In this document: piece after piece, positions 24,016 through 31,774 of the stretch | How positions within the stretch are numbered: the stretch's first letter is position 1 | Layout of the letters: each line of letters starts with the position of its first letter | From: Alistipes senegalensis JC50 | GTDB taxonomy: Bacteria; Bacteroidota; Bacteroidia; Bacteroidales; Rikenellaceae | DNA length: 64,000 nt | NCBI RefSeq assembly: GCF_025145645.1 | Contig: NZ_CP102252.1 | Location: 1,674,001 to 1,738,000 of the forward strand | Direction: 5' to 3' | The notes under the pieces: generated by a model | Databases searched by the model: none | Seen by the model: the letters and a program-made list of their open reading frames with translations, nothing else | What the model was told of the DNA's origin: nothing | Program-made: the position numbers and the translations under genes

Positions 24016-26892
24016 TCAATGCGCTTCGAGCCAGTTGCCGCCGATGCCGGCGTCAGCAATAAGTCGCACCTTGAGCTGCGCCGCGGACTCCATGCACTCG
24101 GTGACGATCTTCGTGACGCGTTCCTGCTCCGAACGGAGCATATCGACGACCAATTCGTCATGCACCTGCAAGATCACCCGCGAACGGATGCCCTCGGCGG
24201 CGAAACGCCGGTGAACGTCGATCATGGCAATCTTCATGATGTCGGCCGCAGAGCCCTGAATCGGGGCGTTCACGGCGTTGCGTTCGGCCAATCCGCGCGC
24301 CACGGCGTTGTGCGACGAAATGTCGTTGAGGTAGCGGCGGCGGCCGAAAATCGTTGACACGAAACCCTCCTCCTTGGCCTTAGCGACCACATTGTCCATA
24401 TACTCCTTGACCTTGGGGTAGGAGGCGAAATAGCCGTCGATGATCTCTTTGGCCTCCTTGCGGGGAATTTCGAGCCGCTGGCTCAGACCGAAGGCCGAGA
24501 TGCCGTAGATGATGCCGAAATTGGCCGTCTTGGCCCGGCGCCGCTCCTCGGGCGTCACCTCTCCGAGCGGTTTATTGAACAGTTTGGCGGCGGTGGCGGT
24601 GTGGATGTCCTCGCCGTGTCCGAAGGCCGAGATCAGCGACTCGTCGCCCGACAGATGGGCCATCAGGCGCAGTTCGACCTGACTGTAATCGGCCGAAAGC
24701 AACAGGTGGTCGTCATCCGAGGGGATGAACGCCTTGCGGATGCGGCGGCCCATGTCGTCGCGGACCGGGATGTTCTGCAAGTTGGGATTCGTCGATGAAA
24801 GGCGCCCGGTGGCCGTGACGGCCTGATTGAACGAGGTGTGGATACGCCCCGTGGTGCGGTTGACCAGCTGGGGCAGCGCCTCGACATAGGTCGAAAGCAA
24901 CTTCTTGACGCCCCGGTATTCGAGGATCAGATCCACGATGCGGTGTTTGCGGGCGAACGACTGAAGATAATCTTCGTCGGTGCAGAACTGTTTGGTCCGG
25001 GTCATCTTGGGCTTCTCGGCGATGCGCATCTTGGCGAACAGCACCTCGCCCAGCTGACGCGCGGAGTTGATGTTCAGATTGGGTTCGCCCGCCTCGGTGC
25101 GGATCGCCGCTTCCAGTTCGCCCAGCTTGCGGTTCAGCTCGACGGCATAGACAGCCAGCGCCCCGGTGTCGATCCTCACACCCGCCATCTCGATGTCGGC
25201 CAGCACGGCGATCATCGGCTCCTCGACCTCGAAATAGAGATGCTGGAGACCGATCTCCTCGACCTGGGGATAAAGCACCTGTTTGAGCCGCAGGGTCACG
25301 TCGGCATCCTCGGCGGCGTACTCCTTGACGCGCTCGACGTTCACCAAGTCCATCGTCAGCTGTTTGGAACCCTTGCCGATCAGCGTCTCGATCTCGATGG
25401 GCTTGTAGTTGAGATACCGCTCCGAAAGGGCGTTCATGTTATGGCGCGACTCGGGATCGAGCAGGTAGTGGAGGATCATCGTGTCGTACTTGCGGCCCCG
25501 GATCTCGATCCCCAGCCGGCGCAGCACCATCAGGTCGAACTTGATGTTCTGGCCGATCTTGGCGATCCGCTCGTCCTCGAACAGCGGCCGCACGATCTCC
25601 GCGTATTCGGGCGTGTTCTCCTCTTTGAAAGGGACGTACCATGCTTTGAAAGGCTCCACGGCGAGCGACAGCCCGACGATCCGGTCGTTGAAAATGTCGA
25701 ATCCGGTGGTCTCCGTGTCGAAGCAGAACTCCTCATACCGTCCGACCTCGGCGACGACTTCGCGCAGTTGCGCGGCGCTCTCGACGAGCGTATATTCGTG
25801 AGGCGTGTTCTGAGCCGTCGCCAGCTGCATCGCGTCGGCCTCGGCCTGCAATTCGGCGACGGGAACCTCCCGGACCTCGGGCATCTGCACCACGGGGTCG
25901 CCGAACAGATTGCCCTGACCCGCCAGCGCGGCTTTCTTCGCCGCGGCGGACTTGGCGCGGGCCATCTCCGCCAGCTGGGTCTGCGCCTCCTGCCGGGGGC
26001 CTTCGGGAAGCGCCTCGGGCGGCGCGAGGTTGGCCAGGTCGTTCATGAAAGCCTTGAAATCGAGCTCGGCGAAGACCCCGCGCAGCTCGTCGATATGCGG
26101 TTCGCAGACCGTGAGGTCCTCCTCGCGGAAGGGGATCGGCACGTCGAGGCAAATGGTCGTCAGGCGCTTGGCCAGACGCAGGTTGTCGGCCCACTCGGCG
26201 ATCTTCTCGCCCTGTTTTCCCTTGATTTTCGAAACGTTGTCGAGGATGTTCTCGACCGTTCCCCACTCCTGCACCAGCTTGCAGGCGCTCTTTTCGCCGA
26301 TGCCCGGCACGCCGGGGATGTTGTCCGAAGCGTCGCCCCACAGCGCGAGGATGTCGCGCACCAACTGAGGGTCGTCGATGCCGTACTTCTCGCGGATGGC
26401 CTCGCGGCCGACGATCTCGATGCTTCCCTCCGCGCCCCGCTGCTTGTAGATGCGGCAATGGTCGCGCACGAGCTGTCCGTAATCCTTGTCGGGGGTCACC
26501 ATATAGACATCGTAACCCGCCTCGACGCCCTTCTGCGAAAGGGTTCCGATCACGTCGTCGGCCTCGTACCCCTCGACTTCGAGGATCGGGATGCACATCG
26601 CTTCGAGCACCCGCTTGACGTAGGGCACCGAAAGCAGGATGTCCTCGGGCGTCTCGGAACGGTTCGCCTTGTACTCGGGGAAGATGTCGCGGCGGAAACT
26701 GCCCCCCTTGGGATCGAAGGCCACGCCCAGCAGGTCGGGCCTTTCGCGCTTCTGAATGTCGCGCAGGAACTTCACGAACCCGAACACCACGGAGGTGTTC
26801 ATCCCGGCGCGGTTGCGCATCGGCCGCCCCAAAAAAGCATAGTAATACTTGAAAATCAACGCATAGGCGTCAACCAGAAAGAGTTTTTTCAT
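24016..26892 (-). CDS. polA: DNA polymerase I
   Basis: 958 aa replication and repair polymerase. Three domains: 5' nuclease (about 1-290; MKKLFLVDAYALIFKYYYAF, EGYEADDVIGT, DASDNIPGVPGIGEK); 3'-5' exonuclease (about 360-545) with an intact DxE in FCFDTETTGFD, so proofreading looks active; and the family A polymerase (about 570-958) with SADYSQVELRL, the RRRAKTANFGIIYG O-helix and QVHDELV. ATG 26892 is the family start; the open frame extends a further 172 codons upstream through queD but without similarity. It follows queD by 56 bp, a gap holding a nine-base G tract (26925-26933, C on the mRNA). Confidence 0.97.
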   Translation of the reverse strand: MKKLFLVDAYALIFKYYYAFLGRPMRNRAGMNTSVVFGFVKFLRDIQKRERPDLLGVAFDPKGGSFRRDIFPEYKANRSETPEDILLSVPYVKRVLEAMCIPILEVEGYEADDVIGTLSQKGVEAGYDVYMVTPDKDYGQLVRDHCRIYKQRGAEGSIEIVGREAIREKYGIDDPQLVRDILALWGDASDNIPGVPGIGEKSACKLVQEWGTVENILDNVSKIKGKQGEKIAEWADNLRLAKRLTTICLDVPIPFREEDLTVCEPHIDELRGVFAELDFKAFMNDLANLAPPEALPEGPRQEAQTQLAEMARAKSAAAKKAALAGQGNLFGDPVVQMPEVREVPVAELQAEADAMQLATAQNTPHEYTLVESAAQLREVVAEVGRYEEFCFDTETTGFDIFNDRIVGLSLAVEPFKAWYVPFKEENTPEYAEIVRPLFEDERIAKIGQNIKFDLMVLRRLGIEIRGRKYDTMILHYLLDPESRHNMNALSERYLNYKPIEIETLIGKGSKQLTMDLVNVERVKEYAAEDADVTLRLKQVLYPQVEEIGLQHLYFEVEEPMIAVLADIEMAGVRIDTGALAVYAVELNRKLGELEAAIRTEAGEPNLNINSARQLGEVLFAKMRIAEKPKMTRTKQFCTDEDYLQSFARKHRIVDLILEYRGVKKLLSTYVEALPQLVNRTTGRIHTSFNQAVTATGRLSSTNPNLQNIPVRDDMGRRIRKAFIPSDDDHLLLSADYSQVELRLMAHLSGDESLISAFGHGEDIHTATAAKLFNKPLGEVTPEERRRAKTANFGIIYGISAFGLSQRLEIPRKEAKEIIDGYFASYPKVKEYMDNVVAKAKEEGFVSTIFGRRRYLNDISSHNAVARGLAERNAVNAPIQGSAADIMKIAMIDVHRRFAAEGIRSRVILQVHDELVVDMLRSEQERVTKIVTECMESAAQLKVRLIADAGIGGNWLEAH

Positions 26893-26948
26893 ATCTGTAT
26901 TTAAGTTGCGTCGCTTGTATTCGCGGGGGGGGGCGGAAAAACAGGGTG

Positions 26949-27401
26949 TCACTCGTTGTCGCCGGCAAACCACTCGGCGAACGAGGTTGCGGTTTCGTGG
27001 AGCTTCAACGAATGGAGCGCAACGCCTTCGGGAAGCCGGGCGGCGATGCGGCGGGCGAAATCGGCGAGCATGTTCTCGCACGTGGGCTGGTAATCCACCG
27101 TCAGGATGTTGCCGAACCGCTCGGCGAGCACCCGGCGCAGCTCCGCGCCCGACGCCGAACCGCGCAGCACCAGCGCATGATCGAACCGCGAGACGATCTC
27201 TTCGTTCACGATCCGCTTCAGCACCCCGAAATCCATCACCATCCCGCATTTGGGATCGGCCTCGTCTTCGGCCGGGGTGCCTTTCACCGTCACGAACAAC
27301 CGGTAGGAGTGCCCGTGGATTTCGCGGCACGGCCCGTCGTATCCGTCGAGGGCATGCGCTGCCTCGAATGAAAATTCCTTGGTCAATCTGATCACTGTCA
27401 T
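26949..27401 (-). CDS. queD: 6-carboxy-tetrahydropterin synthase QueD
   Basis: 150 aa enzyme of queuosine/preQ0 synthesis (6-pyruvoyl-tetrahydropterin synthase fold), converting dihydroneopterin triphosphate to 6-carboxytetrahydropterin. Zinc ligands H16, H29 and H31, and catalytic C25 in the QueD-type CREIHGHSY motif. D74-H75 (FDHALVL) and E136 (LHETATS) complete the site. ATG 27401 (MTVIRLTKEF) is 4 bp from a perfect TATCTTTG box, so the shortest transcript would be leaderless, but three further promoter copies lie upstream in tandem repeats. Precedes polA on the same strand. Confidence 0.93.
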   Translation of the reverse strand: MTVIRLTKEFSFEAAHALDGYDGPCREIHGHSYRLFVTVKGTPAEDEADPKCGMVMDFGVLKRIVNEEIVSRFDHALVLRGSASGAELRRVLAERFGNILTVDYQPTCENMLADFARRIAARLPEGVALHSLKLHETATSFAEWFAGDNE

Positions 27402-27405
27402 AGGG

Positions 27406-27437
27406 CAAAGATAGTGCAAGGTGAGCGGAGTGCCAAA
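27406..27437 (-). promoter_or_regulatory. queD: proximal queD promoter, first of four identical-layout promoters
   Basis: Minus strand TTTG (27434-27437), 20-bp spacer, TATCTTTG (27406-27413). The same layout recurs in each repeat: -7 boxes at 27482-27489, 27557-27564 and 27632-27639, with -33 boxes at 27510-27513 (CTTG), 27585-27588 and 27660-27663 (TTTG). Confidence 0.55.
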
Positions 27438-27695
27438 TTTATTTGAGCACTTCCGAACCGCAGCCTATCTAAGACAAAAGTCAAAGATAGTGCAAGCCGA
27501 GCGCAAAAGCAAGTTTACTTGCATTTTGCCGAGGCGCAGCCTGTCTAAGGCAGGGCCAAAGATAGTGCAAGGTGAGCGGAGTGCCAAATTTATTTGAACA
27601 CTTCCGAACCGCAGCCTATCTAAGGCAACGCCAAAGATAGCGCAAGCCGGGCACAATGCCAAATTTATTGGGGGGGGGCAGCCGACCCAAGACAG
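27406..27695 (-). repeat. four tandem ~75-bp repeats, each with a promoter
   Basis: Units begin at 27406, 27482, 27557 and 27632 (spacing 76, 75, 75; the last unit is about 64 bp). Each starts with CAAAGATAG and ends with a GCAGCC...TAAGRCA-type block. Units 1 and 3 are nearly identical; unit 2 differs in the centre, where both sides of an inverted repeat change together; in unit 4 the centre is replaced by a nine-G tract (27670-27678). Because 75 is a multiple of three, a spurious open frame runs through. The 27696-27773 remainder shows nothing clear. Confidence 0.85.
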
Positions 27696-27773
27696 CACAC
27701 AGGCCGCAGGCAAAACCGAACGATTCGTCGGCTCTACCCGCGGCCCGTGCACCCGGCCCTCCGGAACGCCCGC

Positions 27774-29399
27774 TCAGCGGCGGCCTCCGAGTTTCAGATA
27801 ACGGTCGTAGAGGCGGTCGTAAACCGCGTGACGCTCCATATCGGGCAGGTATTCGTCCGAGAAACCGGGACACATCGCCCGCTGGGCCTCCTGCACCGAT
27901 CCGTAGAGCCCGGCGGCGACCGCCGCGAACATCGCCGCACCCAGGGCGCAAGCCTGATCGCTGGCCACCACCCGGATCGGAACGCCGATGACATCGGCCA
28001 TCGTCTGCATCACGAAAGGCGATTTGCGGGCGATGCCGCCGATGGCGAGGATGTTGTCGATGGGCACCCCCTCTTCGAGCATCCGCTCGTCGATGGCCCG
28101 GGACCCGAAGACCGTCGCTTCGACCAGCGCCTTGTAGATCGCCGGCGCCGATGTCGCAAGGGTCAGTCCGTCCAGCGCACCCCGCACCCGGGGGTCGGCA
28201 TCGGGCGTCCGGCGGCCGTTGTGCCAGTCGAGCGCCACGGGATCGTCGGGTGTCAGGGGCAGCCGTTCGGCCTCGGCCGTCAGCTCCCCGAGAATCCGCT
28301 CTTCGAGCTGCGGATCGCTTCCGGCAATCTGCCGCAGCGGCCACGCCATCACCCGCCGGAACCAAGCGTACAAGTCGCCGAAGGCGGCCTGCCCGGCCTC
28401 GAAACCGATATACCCGGGCAGCACCGAACCATCGACCTGACCGCAGATGCCGCGCACGGTCCGGTCGCCGACCTCGTCGTAAGTGCCGACCACAATGTCG
28501 CACGTCGAGGTTCCCATCACCTTGACCAGCGTTCCAGGGACGATCCCGGCCCCGACAGCCCCGACATGGCAGTCGATGGCCCCCACGCCGACGGCGATGC
28601 CCGGTTTCAGCCCCAGCCGGGCGGCCCACTCGCCGCACAGCCGGCCGACGCACGCATCGCCCGTGACGGTGTCGGAATAAAGATGTCCGCGGAAGATGCC
28701 CAGCAGCGGATCGACCGCCTCCAGAAACTCCGACGCAGGAAGTCCGCCCCACGAGGCGTGCCACATCGCCTTGTGTCCGGCCACGCAGCGGCTGCGGGCG
28801 ATGGTCTCGGGGGTCGTGTCCCCGACCAGCAGGGCGCTGATCCAGTCGCAGTGCTCCACCCACGAATAGGCCGCAGCCCGCAATCCGGGTGAACGGCGCA
28901 GGCAGTGGAGCATCTTGGCCCACACCCATTCGCAGGAGTAGGTGCCGCCGCTGTAACGGGTATAGTCGATCTCCCATTTTCTTGCTAAATCGTTTATCTC
29001 ATCCGCTTCGGCGAGGGCCGTATGGTCTTTCCAGAGCACGAACATCGCATCGGGCTCCTCGGCGAACTCCGGCAGCAGAGCCAGCGGGGTGCCCTTGGCA
29101 TCGGTCAGCACCGGGGTGGACGCCGTGGTGTCGAAGGAGATGCCGCAGACGGCATCGGCAACGTCGCGTCCGCAGGCCGCCAGCGCCTGACGGACAGACG
29201 CTTCCAGAGATTCGACATAATCGAGCGGATGCTGGCGGTAGCAGTTGTGCGCGGGATCGCAGTAGAGCCGTTCGGCCCACCGGGGATAGGCCACCACCGC
29301 CGAAGCGAGTTCCGACCCGTCGGCGGCATCGACGACGAGGCACCGCACGGAATCGCTCCCGAAATCGACGCCCAGAAGATAGTTGGTTCGAGGTTGCAT
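27774..29399 (-). CDS. FGGY-family carbohydrate kinase, ribulokinase-like
   Basis: 541 aa sugar kinase of the FGGY family. Length and pattern fit ribulokinase (AraB): LLGVDFGSDSVRCLVVDAADG at residues 8-28, DTTASTPV, GAIDCHVGAVGAG, VMGTSTCDIVVG and the adenosine-binding ILAIGGIARKSPF near 460. ATG 29399 (MQPRTNYLLG) is the family start; upstream codons overlap the neighbouring gene. Ribulokinases phosphorylate L- and D-ribulose. With FucI in the same locus, D-arabinose to D-ribulose to D-ribulose 5-phosphate, or an L-fuculose kinase role, is plausible (inference). It is the second gene of the leftward LacI-controlled unit. Confidence 0.88.
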   Translation of the reverse strand: MQPRTNYLLGVDFGSDSVRCLVVDAADGSELASAVVAYPRWAERLYCDPAHNCYRQHPLDYVESLEASVRQALAACGRDVADAVCGISFDTTASTPVLTDAKGTPLALLPEFAEEPDAMFVLWKDHTALAEADEINDLARKWEIDYTRYSGGTYSCEWVWAKMLHCLRRSPGLRAAAYSWVEHCDWISALLVGDTTPETIARSRCVAGHKAMWHASWGGLPASEFLEAVDPLLGIFRGHLYSDTVTGDACVGRLCGEWAARLGLKPGIAVGVGAIDCHVGAVGAGIVPGTLVKVMGTSTCDIVVGTYDEVGDRTVRGICGQVDGSVLPGYIGFEAGQAAFGDLYAWFRRVMAWPLRQIAGSDPQLEERILGELTAEAERLPLTPDDPVALDWHNGRRTPDADPRVRGALDGLTLATSAPAIYKALVEATVFGSRAIDERMLEEGVPIDNILAIGGIARKSPFVMQTMADVIGVPIRVVASDQACALGAAMFAAVAAGLYGSVQEAQRAMCPGFSDEYLPDMERHAVYDRLYDRYLKLGGRR

Positions 29400-29410
29400 A
29401 GTTATTTCGA

Positions 29411-30550
29411 TTAATGGTTGAACGCTTCTTTCACAGCCCGCAGCCCTCCGGGTATCAGCCCGCGGAGAAGTTCTTCGAGCAGGGCTTCGTCCCCTTGCAG
29501 GTGGAAGACCTCCTGCGTGTGGCACAGCGTCTCGCCGGGCCGCAGGAAGGCCGCCGGCGAGGAGGTTTCGATTTCATAGAACGGGCCCATCACCTCGCCG
29601 GTCTCGGTCGGCCCGTCGTTGTAGGCGTTGACGACATCCCCGCCGAACGGATCGGCCTGCGCGCCCCAGCGGCTCTCCACATAGCGGTCGCCCGGCGCGG
29701 AACGGCGGTAGCGAACCAGCGTCACGTGATGCGCCGCCGCGTCATAACTGCCGCAAAGCCCCGTATCGCGGCCCGCAGGCAGCCCGATCTTCGACCGGAA
29801 AGCGCCGTCGATCCGCAGGCATACGAGCCCTCCGGAGACGGAGAGCCGGTCGTCCGGAAGCTCTCCGAAATAATCGCTGTTGACGGCCGCACGCACCTCT
29901 TCGCCGTCGCAGGGGAGGAAAACGACGGTCGTCGGCGACGGCATGAACATCCCGAGCATCCAGACCGACGGAGCGCCGCCCGCGGGTGTCCAGGGCTCCG
30001 GACCGCAGTTCCCGATCCGGTTCTCGCTGCGGTAGGCCACCAATGCGAGTTCCGGCGGCAGGACACGCCCCAACGACACCTCCGCCTGCCGGTGCGAGAG
30101 GAGTTCGACGCGACGCGCCACCCCGATCTCAAAACGGGTTCCGGCGGCGTTGCGAAGCGACATCTCGGCTTCGAAGCGCACTTGCCGGGCATCGCGCCCG
30201 ACCACCCGGAAAGGCTCGGTGTCCAGCGCCGCCGGAACCTGCCAGTTGGCATAGACCTGCTCGGCGCCGGGCGCGAAGTAGAGCGAGAAGGGGCCGCCCT
30301 CGGGCCCGAGCCAGAGACGTTCTTCGCCGCCGAAAGGGTTGAACCGGGATTTCCGGACCCCCGAAGCGATCAGCGAGCGGTTTATCCAGCCGTAGCCGGG
30401 TCCCCCGGTTCCGGCCGCCGTCGAGGTCATCACCCGTCCCTGCCACGCCGGAACCAGACAGACCCGCGCCCGGCCCGATTCGTCGGACAACTCCACGACC
30501 CGAACCCCGCAACTCTCCAGGAATGCGCGCTCTTCACCGTAAGTTTTCAT
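29411..30550 (-). CDS. uncharacterised protein, possibly mutarotase-like (DUF6786-like)
   Basis: 379 aa cytoplasmic protein without signal peptide. It is rich in beta strands and short motifs (VPAWQGRVMTSTA, NRIGNCGPEPW, VYANWQVPA, RYVESRWGAQADPFGGDVVNAYNDGP, ending with a C-terminal helix LLEELLRGL). The strand-rich build and its place beside a sugar kinase suggest an aldose-1-epimerase-like carbohydrate-binding fold. The name DUF6786 is from memory and unverified. First gene of the leftward unit, 11 bp before the kinase, driven from the divergent LacI promoter region. Confidence 0.55.
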   Translation of the reverse strand: MKTYGEERAFLESCGVRVVELSDESGRARVCLVPAWQGRVMTSTAAGTGGPGYGWINRSLIASGVRKSRFNPFGGEERLWLGPEGGPFSLYFAPGAEQVYANWQVPAALDTEPFRVVGRDARQVRFEAEMSLRNAAGTRFEIGVARRVELLSHRQAEVSLGRVLPPELALVAYRSENRIGNCGPEPWTPAGGAPSVWMLGMFMPSPTTVVFLPCDGEEVRAAVNSDYFGELPDDRLSVSGGLVCLRIDGAFRSKIGLPAGRDTGLCGSYDAAAHHVTLVRYRRSAPGDRYVESRWGAQADPFGGDVVNAYNDGPTETGEVMGPFYEIETSSPAAFLRPGETLCHTQEVFHLQGDEALLEELLRGLIPGGLRAVKEAFNH

Positions 30551-30588
30551 ATTCCGAAAGGGATAAAATCAAAAAAATTGCGAAAAAA

Positions 30589-30619
30589 TTTGTTTATTAA
30601 AACGTTTTAATTACTTTTG
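30589..30619 (+). promoter_or_regulatory. promoter of the lacI-family gene
   Basis: TTTG (30589-30592), exactly 19 bp, TACTTTTG (30612-30619); a textbook Bacteroidetes promoter, 46 bp before the ATG at 30666. Confidence 0.7.
30596..30611. promoter_or_regulatory. LacI-type operator, perfect 16-bp palindrome
   Basis: ATTAAAACGTTTTAAT, perfect inverted repeat with the central CG step typical of LacI/PurR operators. It fills the spacer between the -33 and -7 boxes of the lacI promoter and lies just downstream of the leftward -7 box, so one bound repressor would block both directions. Confidence 0.7.
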
Positions 30620-30650
30620 CAAATGTAACAGAAAATCCCAGATATTGCAA
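30620..30650 (-). promoter_or_regulatory. promoter of the leftward mutarotase-like/kinase unit
   Basis: Minus strand TTGC (30647-30650), 19-bp spacer, TACATTTG (30620-30627). Back to back with the lacI promoter. Leader of about 60 nt to the ATG at 30550. Confidence 0.6.
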
Positions 30651-30665
30651 AAAATCGCAAAAAAT

Positions 30666-31724
30666 ATGCGCACGAAGCGAGTCACCATAAAAGATATAGC
30701 CACGGAGGCGGGAGTTTCGATCGCCCTGGTCTCGTTCGTGATGAACAACAAGGCCGACGGCAAGGAGACCTACCGCGTGAACAAGGAAACGGCCCAGCGC
30801 ATTCTGGAGGTCGCGCAAAAACTCAATTACCAGCCCAACAACGCCGCCCGCACCCTGCGCAGCGGCAAGACGAACACCATCGGCGTCATCGTTTCGGACA
30901 TCTCGAACAAGTTCTTCGCCGACATCGCCCGGTGCATCGAGAACCACGCATATAAACATAAGTACACCGTGCTGTTCGGCAGCACCGACGAGAATCCGCA
31001 GAAGCTGGAGAATCTGGTCGAGGTCTTCCGCAACAAGGGCATCGACGGCCTGATCGTGGTTCCGTGCGAAGGTGCGGACGAGATCATCCGCGACATCGCC
31101 CGCCAGAACATCCCGCTCGTGCTGCTCGACCGCGAGGTGCCCGATCTGGAAGTCAGCAGCGTCGTGCTGAACAACCGCCGCGCCGGGTACGAAACGACCG
31201 AGGCGCTGATCCGGCGCGGATTCACCCGCATCGAGATGATCTCCTACTCGATGGGGCTCTCGAACATCCGCGAGCGCGAAGAGGGCTACCGCCGCTGCAT
31301 GCAGGCACACGAAATGGGCGAAAACGCCGTCATACACCACCTGCGCCACGACAAGTTCGCCAAAATCGAGGAGATCATCCGCGAGGCCCGGCAGCGCCGC
31401 GTTGAGGCTTTCCTCTTCGCCACCAACACGTTGGCAGGCCAGGGCCTGAGCGCCATCTTCCGCAACGGCTGGCGCGTGCCCCAGGATTTCGCCATCGCCT
31501 GCTTCGACACCAACGAAGCCTTCGACATCTACAAAACCGCCATCGCCTACGTCCGCCAGCCCATCGAACGGTTCGGAACCGAGGCCCTCGACCTGCTGAT
31601 CAAGAGCATCGAACAGCGCGACAAACCCGGAAGCTGCACACGCATCGTGCTGACGCCCGAAATCGTCGAGAGCGCCCCCGAAGAGGCGCTGCGGAGCGCG
31701 GAAGAGGCGACAGTGAAAAGTTAA
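30666..31724 (+). CDS. LacI-family transcriptional regulator
   Basis: 352 aa cytoplasmic DNA-binding repressor. N-terminal helix-turn-helix and hinge (VTIKDIATEAGVSIALVSFVMN, then AARTLRSGKTNTIGVIV at about 61-77), followed by a periplasmic-binding-protein-like effector domain (VSDISNKFFADIARCIE, DGLIVVPC, FIRP-type YVRQPIERFGTEALDLL at the C-terminus). ATG 30666 (MRTKRVTIK) is the family start. The effector is probably a monosaccharide or its ketose from this locus. Expected to bind the palindromes at 30596-30611 and 31743-31754, controlling itself, the kinase unit and the downstream operon. Confidence 0.93.
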   Translation: MRTKRVTIKDIATEAGVSIALVSFVMNNKADGKETYRVNKETAQRILEVAQKLNYQPNNAARTLRSGKTNTIGVIVSDISNKFFADIARCIENHAYKHKYTVLFGSTDENPQKLENLVEVFRNKGIDGLIVVPCEGADEIIRDIARQNIPLVLLDREVPDLEVSSVVLNNRRAGYETTEALIRRGFTRIEMISYSMGLSNIREREEGYRRCMQAHEMGENAVIHHLRHDKFAKIEEIIREARQRRVEAFLFATNTLAGQGLSAIFRNGWRVPQDFAIACFDTNEAFDIYKTAIAYVRQPIERFGTEALDLLIKSIEQRDKPGSCTRIVLTPEIVESAPEEALRSAEEATVKS

Positions 31725-31742
31725 AAACATTTGCCCCGAGGC

Positions 31743-31754
31743 TAAAACGATTTA
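31743..31754. promoter_or_regulatory. second candidate LacI operator
   Basis: TAAAACGATTTA, same CG-centred core as 30596-30611 with one mismatch between arms. Lies between the regulator stop and the FG-GAP gene, 20 bp before its ATG. A clear promoter was not found in this 50-bp gap. Confidence 0.45.
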
Positions 31755-31774
31755 CAAGAAACCGACATAAAACC

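Noticed and set aside
24016..27408. Extended 1130-codon reading of polA
   Set aside because: The extra N-terminus reads through queD in another frame; polA similarity begins at MKKLFLVDAY (26892).
27406..27695. Possible CRISPR array
   Set aside because: Units are adjacent without unique spacers, 75 bp long, and contain promoter boxes; no cas genes are near.
27465..27752. 95-codon open frame with 25-residue repeats on the minus strand
   Set aside because: It is the translation of the 75-bp promoter repeats (75 is divisible by three), with no start context or family; the repeats are better explained as DNA-level elements.
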